DNA of 64,000 nt from Achromobacter arsenitoxydans SY8 (GCF_000236785.1 NZ_AGUF01000055.1:62001-126000), one strand, 5' to 3'. Numbered from the stretch's first letter, positions 24,354 to 35,422 are shown. Notes: generated from the letters alone by a model not told the origin. Numbers and translations are program-made.

Positions 24354-26195
24354 GTGACAACGAATACAGCAATGCAGGACGACACCCCCCGCTCGGATGA
24401 TGCCGCCAATGGCGGCCAGCCGGAATCCTCCGCCTCTCGCGAACCGGCAGCCGAAGGCGACGCCGGCGCCCGTGGCCGGGGCCGCAAGCTGAGGACGCCG
24501 TTTCGCCGTCGCCGCGGCGATGCCGCGGCCGAGCAGGCGCCGGCGGCGGAAGGGCAGCCTGCCGAGGCGGCTGCGCCTGCCGAACCTGCGGAATCCCGCG
24601 GCGGCGAGCAGGAGGCCGAGCAGGCGCTGGCTTACCTGGATACGGCGGACCGCATGGAGCAGCGGCTGGGCAAGTACCTGAACAGCGAAGCCATCATGCC
24701 CAAGCTGCACAAGGTGCTGGCCGACGCCGGGATCGGTTCGCGCCGCGAGATGGAAGAACTGATCGTCGCGGGCCGGGTGTCGGTCAATGGCGAGCCTGCC
24801 CACATCGGGCAGCGCGTGGGGGCCAATGACCAGGTGCGTGTCAATGGCAAGCCCATCATGCGGGCGAACACCAAGAAGCCCCCGCGCGTGATCCTGTATC
24901 ACAAGCCGGCCGGCGAAATCGTCAGCCACGACGATCCGGGCGGCCGCGCCAGCGTATTCGCGCGCCTGCCCAAGCTGCGCACCGGCAAGTGGCTGTCGGT
25001 GGGCCGCCTTGACCTGAACACCGAGGGGCTGCTGATCTTCACGACGTCCGGCGACATGGCCAATCGCATCATGCACCCCCGCTACGGCACGGAACGCGAG
25101 TACGCGGTCCGGGTCCTGGGGGAAATGGACGAGGCGCAGCGCCAGTCGCTGGTCGACGGCATCGAGCTCGAAGACGGCATGGCCGCGTTCGGCTCGCTGG
25201 ATTACCTGGGCGGCGACGGCAGCAACCGCTGGTACCGCGTCACGCTGCAGGAAGGCCGCAATCGCGAAGTGCGCCGCATGTTCGAAGCAGTAGGCGTCAC
25301 CGTCAGCCGCCTGATCCGCACGCGTTTCGGCGACGTGGTCCTGCCGCGCACGCTGCGCCGCGGCCGTTGGGATGAGCTGGACGCCTCGCTGGTCTCCGCG
25401 CTGATGGTCCAGTTGGGTCTGTTGCGCGAAGACGACGATTCTTCTGGCAACCGGCGCCGCTCCAAACAGCCGCAATCGCACGACAGCGCGCTGCCGCCGG
25501 GGTTTGGCACGATGGATCGCAATGGCATGAACGGCGCCCGCATCGGTCGCCGTGGCAAGCTGCAGGGCGGCGGCATGGGCAGCGCCGGGCAGGCAGCCGC
25601 GTGTCCGTCGGATCCCTTTGGTACTGGCCTGATGATTGCCGGCGGCTACGCCAACGGCCATCCGCTGGGCGGGGGCGGGGAAGGGGGGCTGGGCAATCGC
25701 AAGGGCGGCAAGCCGGCGGGTTCGCGGGGCAAGCCGGGCGGCAAGGCCGCCGGCGGCCGTTCCGGCGCCAAGCCGCGCGGTCCGCGCGGCGCCGCGAACG
25801 GTCCAGCCGGAAACGTGGCATTGGACAATACGGCCCCTGGTGCAATCTCGGAAGCGCCCGCAGGCGCGGGCCGCAGGTCTGCCGGCGGCAAGTCGTCCGG
25901 GGGCAAGCCTGCTGGTGGCAAACCGGCAGGCGGCAAGCCTTCGGGCGCGCGCGGCGCAAATCCCGGACGCGGCGGCAAGCCGGCCGCGGGTGGGCGCGGC
26001 GGCAAGGCCGAAGGTTCGCGCACGGCCGGCGGCAACAAGGGCCCGGGCGCTGGCGGCAAGCCGCGCACGCCCCGGGGTGGATCCTCGCGTGGCGAAGGGT
26101 CCTCCCGCGGCGACGATTGGCAGCCCCGCAGCGCATCGGCGCACGAATCCCGCCTGGGCGTGATGGGCGGCGGGCGGGGCCGGCAGGGGCGTTGA
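24354..26195 (+). CDS. rluB: 23S rRNA pseudouridine synthase RluB with basic Gly-rich tail
   Basis: RluB/RsuA-family pseudouridine synthase (about 613 residues) modifying 23S rRNA helix 80 (U2605 in E. coli). After a variable N-terminal 110 residues come the S4 RNA-binding domain ([20 protein letters not shown]...VNG) and the catalytic domain with aspartate in [13 protein letters not shown], plus YEV-type motif REYAVRVLG and [15 protein letters not shown]. Residues from about 370 on form a long Gly/Lys/Ala/Ser/Arg tail with repeated GGKPAGGK-like units. GTG 24354 is chosen because GGAG lies 8 bases upstream; an in-frame TTG at 24333 would overlap the scpB stop. Confidence 0.9.
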   Translation: MTTNTAMQDDTPRSDDAANGGQPESSASREPAAEGDAGARGRGRKLRTPFRRRRGDAAAEQAPAAEGQPAEAAAPAEPAESRGGEQEAEQALAYLDTADRMEQRLGKYLNSEAIMPKLHKVLADAGIGSRREMEELIVAGRVSVNGEPAHIGQRVGANDQVRVNGKPIMRANTKKPPRVILYHKPAGEIVSHDDPGGRASVFARLPKLRTGKWLSVGRLDLNTEGLLIFTTSGDMANRIMHPRYGTEREYAVRVLGEMDEAQRQSLVDGIELEDGMAAFGSLDYLGGDGSNRWYRVTLQEGRNREVRRMFEAVGVTVSRLIRTRFGDVVLPRTLRRGRWDELDASLVSALMVQLGLLREDDDSSGNRRRSKQPQSHDSALPPGFGTMDRNGMNGARIGRRGKLQGGGMGSAGQAAACPSDPFGTGLMIAGGYANGHPLGGGGEGGLGNRKGGKPAGSRGKPGGKAAGGRSGAKPRGPRGAANGPAGNVALDNTAPGAISEAPAGAGRRSAGGKSSGGKPAGGKPAGGKPSGARGANPGRGGKPAAGGRGGKAEGSRTAGGNKGPGAGGKPRTPRGGSSRGEGSSRGDDWQPRSASAHESRLGVMGGGRGRQGR

Positions 26196-26289
26196 CCTGT
26201 TGATGGCGGCGCGCGAACCGCGTCGCCGCATCGGATGCGTCCCACATAAACGTAAGCCCGTGACGAATCAGGCATTTTTCCGGTTTATC

Positions 26290-26298
26290 TGGTAAAAT
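26290..26298 (+). promoter_or_regulatory. Extended -10 promoter for the rimP-nusA-infB operon
   Basis: TGG immediately before TAAAAT gives an extended -10 (TGnTAAAAT). The -35 position (AGGCAT) is poor, as is common for extended -10 promoters. Transcription would start near 26304. Confidence 0.5.
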
Positions 26299-26566
26299 CA
26301 ATGGTTTTCATGGCTTCGCGTCATTGCTTTTTGCCGCGCGCACCGCTTTGCAGCAGTGCGGCTTGCAGTAAAAAGTACGCCGGCGGCGTTTCGCTGGTCG
26401 GGCGCACGGTTACTGTGCCGGCGTGTTGCCAGGCGCTGTTTGTAGCAGTCTTCTTGGTGCTTGCCGCTATCTGCGGTTGGCGCGTAAGCGCCGATGTGCC
26501 TGGCTCTAGTCGAGCAGGGCGGGGCGGACAAGGCGGCGCAAGCCAAAATTTAGGTCGCAATATAGG

Positions 26567-26656
26567 GCGCAGCCCAGCATTGCTCCTTACTAGCAGTAGG
26601 GAAGCGGCTGGGCTCTGTGCAATATCGGTGGGCTGGGCGTGCAGCCCATTTTTTTT
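26567..26656 (+). promoter_or_regulatory. Attenuator-like structure upstream of rimP
   Basis: Hairpin A pairs AGCCCAGC (26571-26578) with GCTGGGCT (26607-26614). Hairpin B pairs TGGGCTG (26629-26635) with CAGCCCA (26642-26648) and is followed by eight T (26649-26656), a textbook intrinsic terminator ending 6 bases before the rimP ATG. A second copy of GCTGGGC lies at 26632-26638, overlapping the left arm of B, so 26572-26578 can pair with it instead of with 26607-26613. That pairing would break the terminator. Two mutually exclusive folds, one terminating and one not, are therefore possible. Confidence 0.65.
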
Positions 26657-26662
26657 GAGTAT

Positions 26663-27163
26663 ATGGCTGATTTATTCGCATTGACCGAAGAGGCTCTGGC
26701 CGGCATGGACGTCGAACTCGTAGACGTCGAGCGTGCCGCCCTGGGCCTTTTGCGCGTCACGATCGATCGGGTCGGCGGTGTGCGCATCGAAGACTGCGAG
26801 CAGGTGTCCCGCCAGTTGTCGCGGGTGTTTGAAGTCGAGAACATCGACTACAAGCGGTTGGAAGTCGGTTCGCCGGGCGTGGACCGCCCGCTGCGCAACG
26901 AGGCCGAATTCCGCCGGTTCGCGGGCGAGCGCATCGAAATCAAGCTGCGTGAGGCATTGGACGGCCGCAAGGTCTTCTCGGGCACGTTGACCGTGCCGGA
27001 AGACGAGCCCGCATCCGACGCAGCTGCTGGAATGCACAAGACCGTATTCGGTCTCGAATTTGAGGCAAAAAAGAACGAAGTCCAGGTGTTGAATTTCACG
27101 GTCGACGACATCGAACGTGCAAAACTGGATCCCGTTCTGGATTTCAAGGGCAAAAAGCGATGA
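26663..27163 (+). CDS. rimP: Ribosome maturation factor RimP
   Basis: RimP (166 residues) binds the 30S precursor and helps late small-subunit assembly. The N-terminal alpha/beta domain carries [43 protein letters not shown] and [18 protein letters not shown]-terminal Sm-like domain (about 90-166) includes [18 protein letters not shown]. The ATG at 26663 begins [12 protein letters not shown]; its ribosome site is weak (TTGAG), lying immediately after the U-run of the terminator-like hairpin, so translation and termination signals are very close. It overlaps nusA by 4 bases in the conserved rimP-nusA-infB order. Confidence 0.95.
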   Translation: MADLFALTEEALAGMDVELVDVERAALGLLRVTIDRVGGVRIEDCEQVSRQLSRVFEVENIDYKRLEVGSPGVDRPLRNEAEFRRFAGERIEIKLREALDGRKVFSGTLTVPEDEPASDAAAGMHKTVFGLEFEAKKNEVQVLNFTVDDIERAKLDPVLDFKGKKR

Positions 27164-28638
27164 GTCGCGAAATTCTTCTGTTGGTCGATGCCTTGGCGCG
27201 TGAAAAGAACGTCACGCGTGACGTCGTGTTCGGCGCACTCGAAAGTGCGCTGGCCTCGGCCATGAAAAAGCGCTTCAAGGATGATGCGGACATCCGGGTT
27301 TCCATTGATCGGGAAACCGGTGACCACGAAGGCTTCCGCCGTTGGCTGGTCGTGCCCGACGAGGCCGGCCTGCAAGAACCCGACAAGCAGGAAATGCTGT
27401 CGGACGCGGTTGAAATCGTCCCCGGCATCAAGGAAGGCGAATACATCGAAGAGCCTCTCGAACCCATCGAGTTCGGCCGTATCGGCGCCCAGGCCGCCAA
27501 GCAGGCCATCCTGCAAAAGATCCGCGACGCCGAGCGCGAACAGGTGCTGAACGACTTCCTGGACCGTGGCGAGACCATCGTGTCCGGCACGATCAAGCGC
27601 ATGGACAAGGGCGACGCCATCATCGAAACCGGCAAAATCGAAGCGCGCCTGCCGCGCTCCGAAATGATCCCGAAGGAAAACCTCCGGGTGGCCGACCGTG
27701 TGCGCGCCTTCGTGTTGCGTGTCGACCACGCCGCGCGCGGCCAGCAGGTGATCCTGTCGCGCACCTCGCCCGAGTTCATCCGCCAGCTGTTCGAGAACGA
27801 AGTCCCCGAGATCGAACAGGGGCTGCTGGAAATCAAGGCCGCGGCCCGCGACGCCGGTGTGCGTGCGAAGATCGCCGTGGTGGCATACGATAAGCGTATT
27901 GATCCCATCGGCACTTGCGTGGGCATGCGCGGTTCGCGCGTCACCGCCGTGCGCAACGAGCTCGGCGGAGAACAGGTCGACATCGTTCTGTGGTCGGAAG
28001 ACCCCGCGCAGTTCGTCATCGGCGCGCTGGCGCCGGCCAACGTCGAATCCATCGTCGTCGATGAAGACAAGCACGCGATGGACGTCGTGGTGGACGAAGA
28101 AAACCTGCCCAAGGCCATTGGCGCCAAGGGTCAGAACGTGCGCCTGGCATCCGAGCTTACCGGCTGGCAGATCAACATCATGACGCCGGAAGAAAGCCTG
28201 AACCGCCAGGAAGTCGAGCGTTCGGGCCTGCGCGCCACGTTCATGAGCAAGCTGGACGTCGACGAGGAAGTCGCTGACATCCTTATCGACGAAGGTTTTA
28301 CCGGTATCGAGGAAATCGCCTACGTGCCCATGCAGGAACTGCTGGAAATCGAGGCCTTTGACGAAGACACCATCAATGAGTTGCGCGCCCGTGCCCGCAA
28401 TGCGCTGCTGACCGAGGCAATCGCCCAGGAAGAGCGCCTTGAGACCGCACAGGATTTGCTTGAACTCGAAGGCATGACGCAAGAACTGGCTGCCAAGCTG
28501 GCCGAGCGTCAAGTGCATACGCGTGATGATCTGGCCGAACTGGCCACGGACGAACTGGCGGAAATCGCCGGCTTGACCGAACAGGAAGCCAGCGATCTCA
28601 TCATGCGTGCCCGCGCCCATTGGTTCGACGAAGAATAA
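27160..28638 (+). CDS. nusA: Transcription termination/antitermination factor NusA
   Basis: NusA (492 residues) binds RNA polymerase and modulates pausing, intrinsic termination and antitermination. Domain order as read: RNAP-binding N-terminal domain (1-130), S1 domain (about 135-200, with [19 protein letters not shown]), KH1 and KH2 ([18 protein letters not shown] and [16 protein letters not shown]), and two C-terminal acidic helix-hairpin-helix repeats (about 360-490), as in proteobacterial NusA. It is coupled to rimP by an ATGA overlap. NusA is known to control its own operon in other bacteria, which fits the terminator-like leader upstream of rimP. Confidence 0.97.
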   Translation: MSREILLLVDALAREKNVTRDVVFGALESALASAMKKRFKDDADIRVSIDRETGDHEGFRRWLVVPDEAGLQEPDKQEMLSDAVEIVPGIKEGEYIEEPLEPIEFGRIGAQAAKQAILQKIRDAEREQVLNDFLDRGETIVSGTIKRMDKGDAIIETGKIEARLPRSEMIPKENLRVADRVRAFVLRVDHAARGQQVILSRTSPEFIRQLFENEVPEIEQGLLEIKAAARDAGVRAKIAVVAYDKRIDPIGTCVGMRGSRVTAVRNELGGEQVDIVLWSEDPAQFVIGALAPANVESIVVDEDKHAMDVVVDEENLPKAIGAKGQNVRLASELTGWQINIMTPEESLNRQEVERSGLRATFMSKLDVDEEVADILIDEGFTGIEEIAYVPMQELLEIEAFDEDTINELRARARNALLTEAIAQEERLETAQDLLELEGMTQELAAKLAERQVHTRDDLAELATDELAEIAGLTEQEASDLIMRARAHWFDEE

Positions 28639-28655
28639 CCAAAAGGACACGGGTC

Positions 28656-28688
28656 TGCGGTGGAGGAGGCTGCGTTTCATCCACCGCA
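28656..28688 (+). other. Stem-loop in the nusA-infB gap
   Basis: TGCGGTGGA (28656-28664) and TCCACCGCA (28680-28688) form a perfect 9-base-pair stem with a 15-base loop. No T-run follows, so it is unlikely to terminate. RNA processing or stability in the operon message is possible. Confidence 0.55.
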
Positions 28689-28734
28689 AGTTCACGTTGT
28701 TTGTAATAGCTGCCTATAGGGAAGAGAGAGCCTA

Positions 28735-31700
28735 ATGTCGAGTAATACCGTCGCCCAGTTCGCTACCGAGCTGAAAATGCCTGCCAACGTGCTGCTGGAT
28801 CAGCTGCGTTCGGCTGGCGTTGACCTCAAATCGGTCGACGATTCCGTCACCGACAGCGACAAGGCGAAATTGCTCGAATCGCTGCGCCGCGCCCACGGCG
28901 CGACCGAAGGCAAGAAGATCACGCTGACGCGGCGCCAGACGTCCGAGATCCGGCAGGCTGACGCCACCGGCCGCTCGCGCACGATTCAGGTGGAAGTGCG
29001 CAAAAAGCGCGTCTTCGTCAAGCGCGATCCCTCCGAAATCGCCCTGGAACAGGCTGCCGCAGCTCGCGCCGAGGAAGAAACCGTAGCCGAAGAGGCGCAG
29101 CAGGTTTCCGCACCGACCGCGCCCGAGGCGCCGGCAGCCCCCGAGCCCCGCGAAACCGCGCCCGTGCAGGCCGAGACCCCGGCCCCTGTCCAAGCACAGG
29201 AGCCCGTTGCAGTAGAAGCGCCCGCGCCGGTCGACGCGCCCGCGCCTGTTGAATCCGTCGCGGCCGAAGTGCCCGCCCCCGTCGAGGCGCAAGCGCCTGA
29301 AGTCCAGGCTCAGCCTGAACCCGAACCGACGCCGGCGCCTGCTCCTGCCGAGCCCGTGGCCGAAGAGGCCAAGCCCGAAATCAAGACTGAAACCACCGAG
29401 CCCCAGGCTGAAGAAGCCAAGCCGGAACCCGCTGTGCTAGCCAATAAGTCCGAAACATCTTCCTCCCAGGCCGCCGCGCCTGTCGCCCAGGCCAAGCCTG
29501 CCGCGAAGTCCGAACCCGTCAAATCCGCTGCCAAGCCCGAGGCTGCCGCGCCCGTGTCCGCCGCCAAGGTCGGCAACCGCGCCGACAACCGCCGCGCCGG
29601 CCCGCCGCTCGCCGCGTCCGCTACGTCGGCCGCCCGCGATGAGGCCCGCCGCGCTGCCGAAGCCGAAGCCGCCGCGCTGCGCGAAATGCTGAACCGTCCT
29701 CGCAAGGTGCTGCGCGCACCCGAGCCGGAGGCTCCCGCCGCTGCGCCCATTTCCGGCACGCTGCACAAGCCGGCCGGCAAGCCCGGCTCGACCGCGCCTG
29801 GCGCCAAGAAGGACGCCAAGCCCGCCGCGCCCGGCGCCAAGAAGACCATCAAGACGGCCGAAGTCGCGTCGACCTGGTCCGACGACGCCTCGCGCAAGAA
29901 GCCTGCGGACAAGCCGGCAGCTCCGGCCAGCCGCGACGGCTGGCGCGCGGGCGGCAAGGGCGGTGGCAAGTCGGGCGGCCGTGGCGGCCGCAACCAGCAG
30001 AACGACCGCCGCAACGAGCCGGCACCGCAGGAGTTCATCGCGCGTGAAGTCCACGTGCCGGAAACCATCAGCGTCGCCGACCTGGCGCACAAGATGTCCG
30101 TCAAGGCCGCCGAGGTCATCAAGCATCTGATGAAGCTGGGCCAGATGGTCACCATCAACCAGGTGCTGGACCAGGAAACGGCCATGATCGTGGTCGAGGA
30201 ACTGGGCCACATCGCGATCGCCGCCAAGCTGGACGATCCGGAAGCCTTCCTGGACGAAACCGCGACGCAATCGGAAGCCGAACAGCTGCCGCGCGCGCCG
30301 GTCGTCACGGTCATGGGCCACGTCGACCACGGCAAGACCTCGCTGCTGGACTACATCCGCCGCGCCAAGGTCGCCGCGGGCGAAGCCGGCGGCATTACGC
30401 AGCACATCGGCGCCTATCACGTCCGCACCGAACGCGGCATGGTGACCTTCCTTGACACCCCGGGCCACGAGGCGTTCACCGCCATGCGTGCCCGCGGCGC
30501 CAAGGCGACCGACATCGTGATCCTGGTGGTTGCCGCCGACGACGGCGTGATGCCGCAGACGCGTGAAGCCATCCACCATGCCAAGGCCGCGGGCGTGCCC
30601 ATGGTCGTGGCCGTGACCAAGATCGACAAGCCTTCCGCCAACCCGGAACGCGTCAAGCAGGAACTGGTTGCCGAACAGGTTGTGCCGGAAGAGTACGGTG
30701 GCGATGTGCCCTTCGTGGGCGTGTCCGCCAAGACCGGCGAAGGCATCGACGATCTGCTCGAAAACGTGCTGCTGCAAGCCGAAGTGCTGGAACTGAAGGC
30801 GCCGGAAGAGGCGCCCGCCAAGGGCCTGGTCATCGAAGCCCGCCTGGACAAGGGCCGCGGCCCGGTCGCGACGATCCTGGTGCAGAGCGGCACGCTCAAG
30901 CGCGGCGACGTCGTGCTGGCCGGCGCAAGCTTTGGCCGCGTGCGCGCCATGCTGGACGAAAACGGCAAGCCGATCCAATCGGCCGGTCCGTCCATCCCCG
31001 TGGAAATCCAGGGCCTGACCGAAGTGCCGGCCGCCGGCGACGAACTGATGGCGCTGTCCGACGAACGCAAGGCGCGCGAAATCGCGCTGTTCCGCCAGGG
31101 CAAGTTCCGCGACGTCAAGCTGGCCCGCCAACAGGCCGCCAAGCTGGAGTCGATGTTCGACAACCTCGGCGAAGGCACCCAGACGCTCACGCTCATCGTC
31201 AAGACGGACGTGCAGGGTTCGCAGGAAGCGCTGGTCCAGTCGCTGGTCAAGCTGTCGACCGACGAAGTCCGCGTGCAAGTGGTGCACGCCGCCGTCGGCG
31301 GCATCTCGGAAACCGACATCAACCTGGCCATCGCCTCGAACGCCGTCGTCATCGGCTTCAATGTGCGCGCCGAAGCCAGCGCCAAGAAGCTTGCCGAGAA
31401 CAACGGCATCGACGTGCGCTACTACAACATCATCTACGACGCCGTGGATGAAGTTAAGGCTGCCATGTCGGGCATGCTGGCGCCCGAGAAGAAGGAAGAA
31501 ATCATCGGCCTGGTCGAGATCCGCGAGGTGTACAGCATCTCCCGCCTCGGCAATATCGCGGGTTGTATGGTGCTCGATGGCATCGTGCGCCGCGATTCCC
31601 AGGTCCGCCTGCTGCGCAACAACGTCGTCCACTGGACGGGGCATCTCGATTCCCTGCGCCGCTTCAAGGACGACGTCAAGGAAGTCAAGTCGGGCTTCGA

Positions 31701-31791
31701 TTGCGGTCTTACGCTGCGCGGCAACAATGACATCCAGGTGGGCGACCAGCTGGAAGTCTTTGAAATCAAGGAAATCGCGCGTACGCTGTAA
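28735..31791 (+). CDS. infB: Translation initiation factor IF-2
   Basis: IF-2 (1018 residues), the GTPase that places initiator tRNA on the ribosome. N-terminal IF2N module ([18 protein letters not shown]), then a Pro/Ala/Glu-rich and later Lys/Arg-rich linker of about 340 residues, and a second IF2N-type module ([20 protein letters not shown]). The G domain follows near residues 520-690 with [20 protein letters not shown] and TKID (threonine in place of the usual asparagine of NKxD). Domains II, III and the tRNA-binding C-terminal domain complete the protein. GAGAGAG precedes the ATG. Shorter IF-2 forms from internal starts are possible but not evident. Confidence 0.97.
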   Translation: MSSNTVAQFATELKMPANVLLDQLRSAGVDLKSVDDSVTDSDKAKLLESLRRAHGATEGKKITLTRRQTSEIRQADATGRSRTIQVEVRKKRVFVKRDPSEIALEQAAAARAEEETVAEEAQQVSAPTAPEAPAAPEPRETAPVQAETPAPVQAQEPVAVEAPAPVDAPAPVESVAAEVPAPVEAQAPEVQAQPEPEPTPAPAPAEPVAEEAKPEIKTETTEPQAEEAKPEPAVLANKSETSSSQAAAPVAQAKPAAKSEPVKSAAKPEAAAPVSAAKVGNRADNRRAGPPLAASATSAARDEARRAAEAEAAALREMLNRPRKVLRAPEPEAPAAAPISGTLHKPAGKPGSTAPGAKKDAKPAAPGAKKTIKTAEVASTWSDDASRKKPADKPAAPASRDGWRAGGKGGGKSGGRGGRNQQNDRRNEPAPQEFIAREVHVPETISVADLAHKMSVKAAEVIKHLMKLGQMVTINQVLDQETAMIVVEELGHIAIAAKLDDPEAFLDETATQSEAEQLPRAPVVTVMGHVDHGKTSLLDYIRRAKVAAGEAGGITQHIGAYHVRTERGMVTFLDTPGHEAFTAMRARGAKATDIVILVVAADDGVMPQTREAIHHAKAAGVPMVVAVTKIDKPSANPERVKQELVAEQVVPEEYGGDVPFVGVSAKTGEGIDDLLENVLLQAEVLELKAPEEAPAKGLVIEARLDKGRGPVATILVQSGTLKRGDVVLAGASFGRVRAMLDENGKPIQSAGPSIPVEIQGLTEVPAAGDELMALSDERKAREIALFRQGKFRDVKLARQQAAKLESMFDNLGEGTQTLTLIVKTDVQGSQEALVQSLVKLSTDEVRVQVVHAAVGGISETDINLAIASNAVVIGFNVRAEASAKKLAENNGIDVRYYNIIYDAVDEVKAAMSGMLAPEKKEEIIGLVEIREVYSISRLGNIAGCMVLDGIVRRDSQVRLLRNNVVHWTGHLDSLRRFKDDVKEVKSGFDCGLTLRGNNDIQVGDQLEVFEIKEIARTL

Positions 31792-31815
31792 AGCGACCGC
31801 GAGGCATTGTTTCTA

Positions 31816-32217
31816 ATGAGCCGTCACAAGTCCAAAGCCATTCCCGGCCGCAATCTGCGGCTGGCCGACCAGATCCAGAAGGATCTGGCCGGGATCATCC
31901 AGCGCGAGATCGACACGACTCGCGCCGGACTGATCACGCTTTCCGGTGTGGAACTGTCGACCGACTACGCGCATGCCAAGGTGTGGTTCACGGTTTTGGG
32001 CGCCGAGCCCGAAGCCGCGACCGCCTTGCTGAACGAGAAGGCCGGCTGGCTGCATTCCCAGCTCTACAAGCTGCTGCACATTCACACCGTCCCCACTTTG
32101 CGCTTCTTCCACGACGAGCAGATCGCCCGTGGCATCGAAATGTCGATCCTCATCGACCGCGCAAACCGCCCCGGCCCGCATTCGGGCGTTCCCGACGAGC
32201 CAGAAGACCAGTCCTGA
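31816..32217 (+). CDS. rbfA: 30S ribosome-binding factor RbfA
   Basis: RbfA (133 residues) is a KH-like protein that aids 16S rRNA 5' end maturation and cold adaptation. The family pattern is visible: [45 protein letters not shown], and [23 protein letters not shown]. The C-terminal [13 protein letters not shown] tail is short and acidic. ATG 31816 has GAGG 11 bases upstream; an in-frame TTG at 31807 is too close to that site. It lies 24 bases after infB in the conserved infB-rbfA-truB order. Confidence 0.95.
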   Translation: MSRHKSKAIPGRNLRLADQIQKDLAGIIQREIDTTRAGLITLSGVELSTDYAHAKVWFTVLGAEPEAATALLNEKAGWLHSQLYKLLHIHTVPTLRFFHDEQIARGIEMSILIDRANRPGPHSGVPDEPEDQS

Positions 32218-32256
32218 CCGGGCTGTCGTCACTGCTTTACTTTCCGGATTTCGACG

Positions 32257-33009
32257 ATGGCTAAACGACGCGGGCTTGCGCTCGACGGTGTGCTGTTGCT
32301 CGACAAACCCGTGGGTTTGTCGAGTAATCACGCCTTGCAGCGCGCCAAACGCGCCATGGACGCGGCAAAAGCCGGCCATACCGGCACACTGGACCCCTTT
32401 GCCACCGGGCTGCTGGTGTGCTGTATGGGCCGAGCGACCAAAATTTCCGGCGCGATGCTTGACGCCGACAAGGCATATCGCGCTACGCTGCAATTTGGAT
32501 CGGAAACCGATTCCGGCGACCTGACGGGCAACGTCACGGCCACCGCCGAACCGGGATTTGCCGTCGAGGAACAGGCGCTGCGCGATGCGCTGTCACGTTT
32601 CTCGGGCACCATCGAGCAGATTCCGCCGATGTATTCCGCGCTCAAGCGCGACGGCAAGCCCTTGTACGAGTACGCGCGCGCCGGCATCGAATTGGAACGG
32701 CCGCCGCGCCAGATCACGATATACCGCATCGAGCTGTTGTCCCTGAACGGGACGCAGGCAGAGGTCGATGTGGCTTGCAGTAAAGGCACATACATCCGAA
32801 CACTGGCCCAGGACATCGGGCGCGTGCTGGGCTGTTACGCCCACCTGACGGCGCTGCGGCGCACGCATGTCGGGCCTTTTTCTCTGGAACGCGCCGTTGA
32901 ACTGGAAGCCTTGCAGGCCATGCCAGACCCGAAGCAGGCATTGCTTGCATTGAACGAATTGCCGGAGGGCTTGCTGCCCTCCAACCTGACCTTAAAGGAC
33001 TCGCTATGA
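32257..33009 (+). CDS. truB: tRNA pseudouridine(55) synthase TruB
   Basis: TruB (250 residues) makes the universal pseudouridine 55 in the T loop of tRNAs. Seen: [14 protein letters not shown], the catalytic aspartate in [14 protein letters not shown] near residue 48, [17 protein letters not shown], and the RNA-binding [33 protein letters not shown] segment near residue 170 is also typical. The C-terminal PUA-like domain is short. Its last codons overlap the typA ATG by 4 bases, so truB and typA are coupled. Confidence 0.96.
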   Translation: MAKRRGLALDGVLLLDKPVGLSSNHALQRAKRAMDAAKAGHTGTLDPFATGLLVCCMGRATKISGAMLDADKAYRATLQFGSETDSGDLTGNVTATAEPGFAVEEQALRDALSRFSGTIEQIPPMYSALKRDGKPLYEYARAGIELERPPRQITIYRIELLSLNGTQAEVDVACSKGTYIRTLAQDIGRVLGCYAHLTALRRTHVGPFSLERAVELEALQAMPDPKQALLALNELPEGLLPSNLTLKDSL

Positions 33010-34829
33010 CTCGCGCCTTGCGCAACGTCGCCATCATCGCCCACGTGGACCACGGTAAAACCACCCTGGTCGACCAGCTGCTGCGCCAATCCGGCACCTT
33101 CCGCGAAAACCAGGCGCTGACCGAACGGGTCATGGACTCGAACGACCTGGAAAAGGAACGCGGCATCACCATTCTGGCCAAGAACTGCGCCGTCGAATAC
33201 GAAGGCACCCACATCAACATCGTCGACACCCCGGGACACGCGGACTTCGGCGGCGAAGTCGAGCGCGTGCTGTCCATGGTCGACGGCGTGCTGCTGCTGG
33301 TTGATGCGGTTGAAGGTCCCATGCCCCAAACCATCTTCGTGACCCGCAAGGCGCTGGCCCTGGGCCTGAAGCCGATCGTCGTGGTCAACAAGGTCGACCG
33401 CCCGGGCGCCCGTCCCGACTTCGTCATCAACGCCACGTTCGACCTGTTCGACAAGCTGGGCGCGACCGACGAGCAGCTGGACTTCCCGGTGGTGTACGCC
33501 TCGGGCCTGTCGGGCTATGCCGGCCTGACCCCGGACGTGCGCGAAGGCGACATGCGCCCGTTGTTCGAAGCCATCCTCCAGCACGTGCCGCAGCGCGATG
33601 ACGACCCCAACGGTCCGCTGCAGATGCAGATCATCTCGCTGGACTACAACAGCTACGTCGGCAAGATCGGCGTGGGCCGCATCAACCGTGGCCGCATGCG
33701 CCCCGGCATGGAAGTGGCCTACAAGTTCGGTCCCGACGGCCAGGGCGGCCGCGGCCGCATCAACCAGGTCCTGAAGTTCCACGGCCTGGAGCGCATCGTC
33801 GTGAACGAAGCCGAAGCCGGCGACATCGTGCTGATCAACGGCATCGAAGAACTGGGCATCGGCTGCACCGTCACCGATCCGGTCAACCAGGATCCGCTGC
33901 CGATGCTGCGCATCGACGAACCGACCCTGACCATGAACTTCATGGTGAACACGTCGCCGCTGGCCGGCCGCGAAGGCAAGTTCGTGACCAGCCGTCAAGT
34001 GCGCGACCGCCTGGACCGCGAACTGAAGTCCAACGTGGCGCTGCGTGTGCGCGATACGGGCGACGACACCGTGTTCGAAGTGTCCGGCCGTGGCGAACTG
34101 CACCTGACCATTCTGCTGGAAACGATGCGCCGCGAAGGCTACGAGCTGGCCGTGTCGCGTCCGCGCGTGGTGTTCAAGGAGATCGACGGCGTGAAGTGCG
34201 AGCCGTTCGAATCGCTGACCGTCGACGTCGAAGACGCGCACCAGGGCGGCGTCATGGAAGAGCTGGGCCGCCGCAAGGGCGACCTGCAGGACATGCAGCC
34301 GGACGGCCGTGGCCGCACGCGTCTGGAATACTTGATCCCGGCCCGCGGCCTGATCGGCTTCCAGAACGAGTTCCTGACGCTGACGCGCGGCACGGGCCTG
34401 ATGAGCCACATTTTCCACGAGTACGCGCCCATCAAGGAAGGCTCGATCGGCGAGCGCCGCAACGGCGTGCTGATCAGCCAGGACAACGGCGACGCCGTGG
34501 CCTACGCGCTCTGGAAGCTGCAGGACCGTGGCCGCATGTTCGTCAACCCGGGCGATGCGCTGTACGAAGGCATGATCATCGGCATCCACAGCCGCGACAA
34601 CGACCTGGTCGTGAACCCCATCAAGGGCAAGCAACTGACGAACGTGCGCGCCTCGGGCACCGACGAGGCCGTGCGCCTGGTTCCGCCTATCCAGATGTCG
34701 CTGGAATACGCCGTGGAATTCATCGACGACGACGAACTGGTGGAAATCACCCCGAAGTCGATCCGCCTGCGCAAGCGCCACCTGCTGGAAAACGAGCGCA
34801 AGCGCGCCGCGCGCGAAGCCGCCGTCTGA
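33006..34829 (+). CDS. typA: Ribosome-associated GTPase TypA/BipA
   Basis: TypA/BipA (607 residues), an EF-G-like translational GTPase needed for stress and low-temperature growth and 50S assembly. G motifs: [15 protein letters not shown], switch I around [27 protein letters not shown] and [14 protein letters not shown]-like domains II, III and V follow, with [21 protein letters not shown] and the BipA-specific C-terminal domain ([20 protein letters not shown], then [18 protein letters not shown]). It closes the operon, 45 bases before a strong terminator. Confidence 0.97.
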   Translation: MTRALRNVAIIAHVDHGKTTLVDQLLRQSGTFRENQALTERVMDSNDLEKERGITILAKNCAVEYEGTHINIVDTPGHADFGGEVERVLSMVDGVLLLVDAVEGPMPQTIFVTRKALALGLKPIVVVNKVDRPGARPDFVINATFDLFDKLGATDEQLDFPVVYASGLSGYAGLTPDVREGDMRPLFEAILQHVPQRDDDPNGPLQMQIISLDYNSYVGKIGVGRINRGRMRPGMEVAYKFGPDGQGGRGRINQVLKFHGLERIVVNEAEAGDIVLINGIEELGIGCTVTDPVNQDPLPMLRIDEPTLTMNFMVNTSPLAGREGKFVTSRQVRDRLDRELKSNVALRVRDTGDDTVFEVSGRGELHLTILLETMRREGYELAVSRPRVVFKEIDGVKCEPFESLTVDVEDAHQGGVMEELGRRKGDLQDMQPDGRGRTRLEYLIPARGLIGFQNEFLTLTRGTGLMSHIFHEYAPIKEGSIGERRNGVLISQDNGDAVAYALWKLQDRGRMFVNPGDALYEGMIIGIHSRDNDLVVNPIKGKQLTNVRASGTDEAVRLVPPIQMSLEYAVEFIDDDELVEITPKSIRLRKRHLLENERKRAAREAAV

Positions 34830-34874
34830 GCTTGATTGCGGGAGGCGCAGCCTCCCTCGTTACGGCAATGAAAG

Positions 34875-34908
34875 GCCGCGCACCTCATCAGGTGCGCGGC
34901 TTTTTTTT
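34875..34908 (+). terminator. Intrinsic terminator of the rimP-typA operon
   Basis: Perfect 11-base arms GCCGCGCACCT (34875-34885) and AGGTGCGCGGC (34890-34900), loop CATC, followed by eight T. It separates typA from the convergent tautomerase gene. Confidence 0.95.
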
Positions 34909-34915
34909 GCGCGGG

Positions 34916-35314
34916 TCAGACGCCGCTCTTCTGGTGCCGGTATTCCTGCGTTTCACCGCCGTAGCCGTAGGCCGCCGCGCGCGCGTCGATCACGTGCACG
35001 TACGAGCATTCGTGCAGGTCCCCGAGGATCTCGCGGAATGCGCCGTAGATCTCCCGGATGTAGCGCGCCTTCTCGCCTTTGGTGTTGGTTTCGTCGGTGA
35101 CGCTGATGTCCAGATGGAAGGCGTTCTTGCCGATTTCAGACAAGGGACGCCCGCCGATGAACCACTGGTCATGGGGGATGTGCTGCAGCGTGATCGCAAT
35201 CACGGGCAGCTTCTTGCCCAACACCGACTGGGTCAGCCCGGCCACCGATTCGACGACGCGGCGATTGATGGCGGGATCGGAAGGGCCGGAAAGGTGGACG
35301 ACGATGTGAGGCAT
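34916..35314 (-). CDS. Tautomerase-superfamily protein
   Basis: 132-residue member of the tautomerase superfamily, whose enzymes use an N-terminal proline as catalytic base. After removal of Met the protein starts PHIVVHLSG, giving Pro-1. It then has the beta-alpha-beta pattern with VVESVAGLTQSVLGK and ITLQHIPHDQWFIGG. It is about twice the length of a 4-oxalocrotonate tautomerase monomer, as in fused or MIF-like forms. ATG 35314 has CAGGAG upstream and is preferred to a longer frame, because the second residue must be proline. It is divergent from a LysR gene that probably controls it. Substrate is unknown. Confidence 0.82.
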   Translation of the reverse strand: MPHIVVHLSGPSDPAINRRVVESVAGLTQSVLGKKLPVIAITLQHIPHDQWFIGGRPLSEIGKNAFHLDISVTDETNTKGEKARYIREIYGAFREILGDLHECSYVHVIDARAAAYGYGGETQEYRHQKSGV

Positions 35315-35422
35315 GGCGCAACTCCTGTTGTGAACGGTACCGCTGCAGTGTAGGAAGCGCGTTGACATCGGAAAAGCGGGAATTTACGATTTCATCCATC
35401 GACTAAGCCGTTGGATGGAAAC

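Larger units (their letters stand above)
26196..26662 (+). other. Long untranslated leader region before rimP
   Basis: 467 bases between rluB and rimP. No credible gene: a 127-codon frame from about 26301 has no ribosome site, starts before the predicted transcript start and matches nothing recognisable. The stretch contains an extended -10 promoter (26290-26298) and, at its end, two GC-rich hairpins, the second followed by eight T (26567-26656). A regulated 5' leader of the rimP-nusA-infB operon of about 360 bases is inferred. Confidence 0.65.

Noticed and set aside
24204-26231. Minus-strand open frame of about 675 codons opposite rluB
   Set aside because: Mirror of the GC-rich rluB repeats; no domain or ribosome site.
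26301-26684. 127-codon plus-strand frame before and overlapping rimP
   Set aside because: No ribosome site, begins before the predicted transcript start, contains the terminator hairpin and overlaps the rimP start in another frame.
26848-28695. Minus-strand open frame of about 615 codons opposite rimP and nusA
   Set aside because: Antisense shadow of conserved genes; composition unlike real proteins here.
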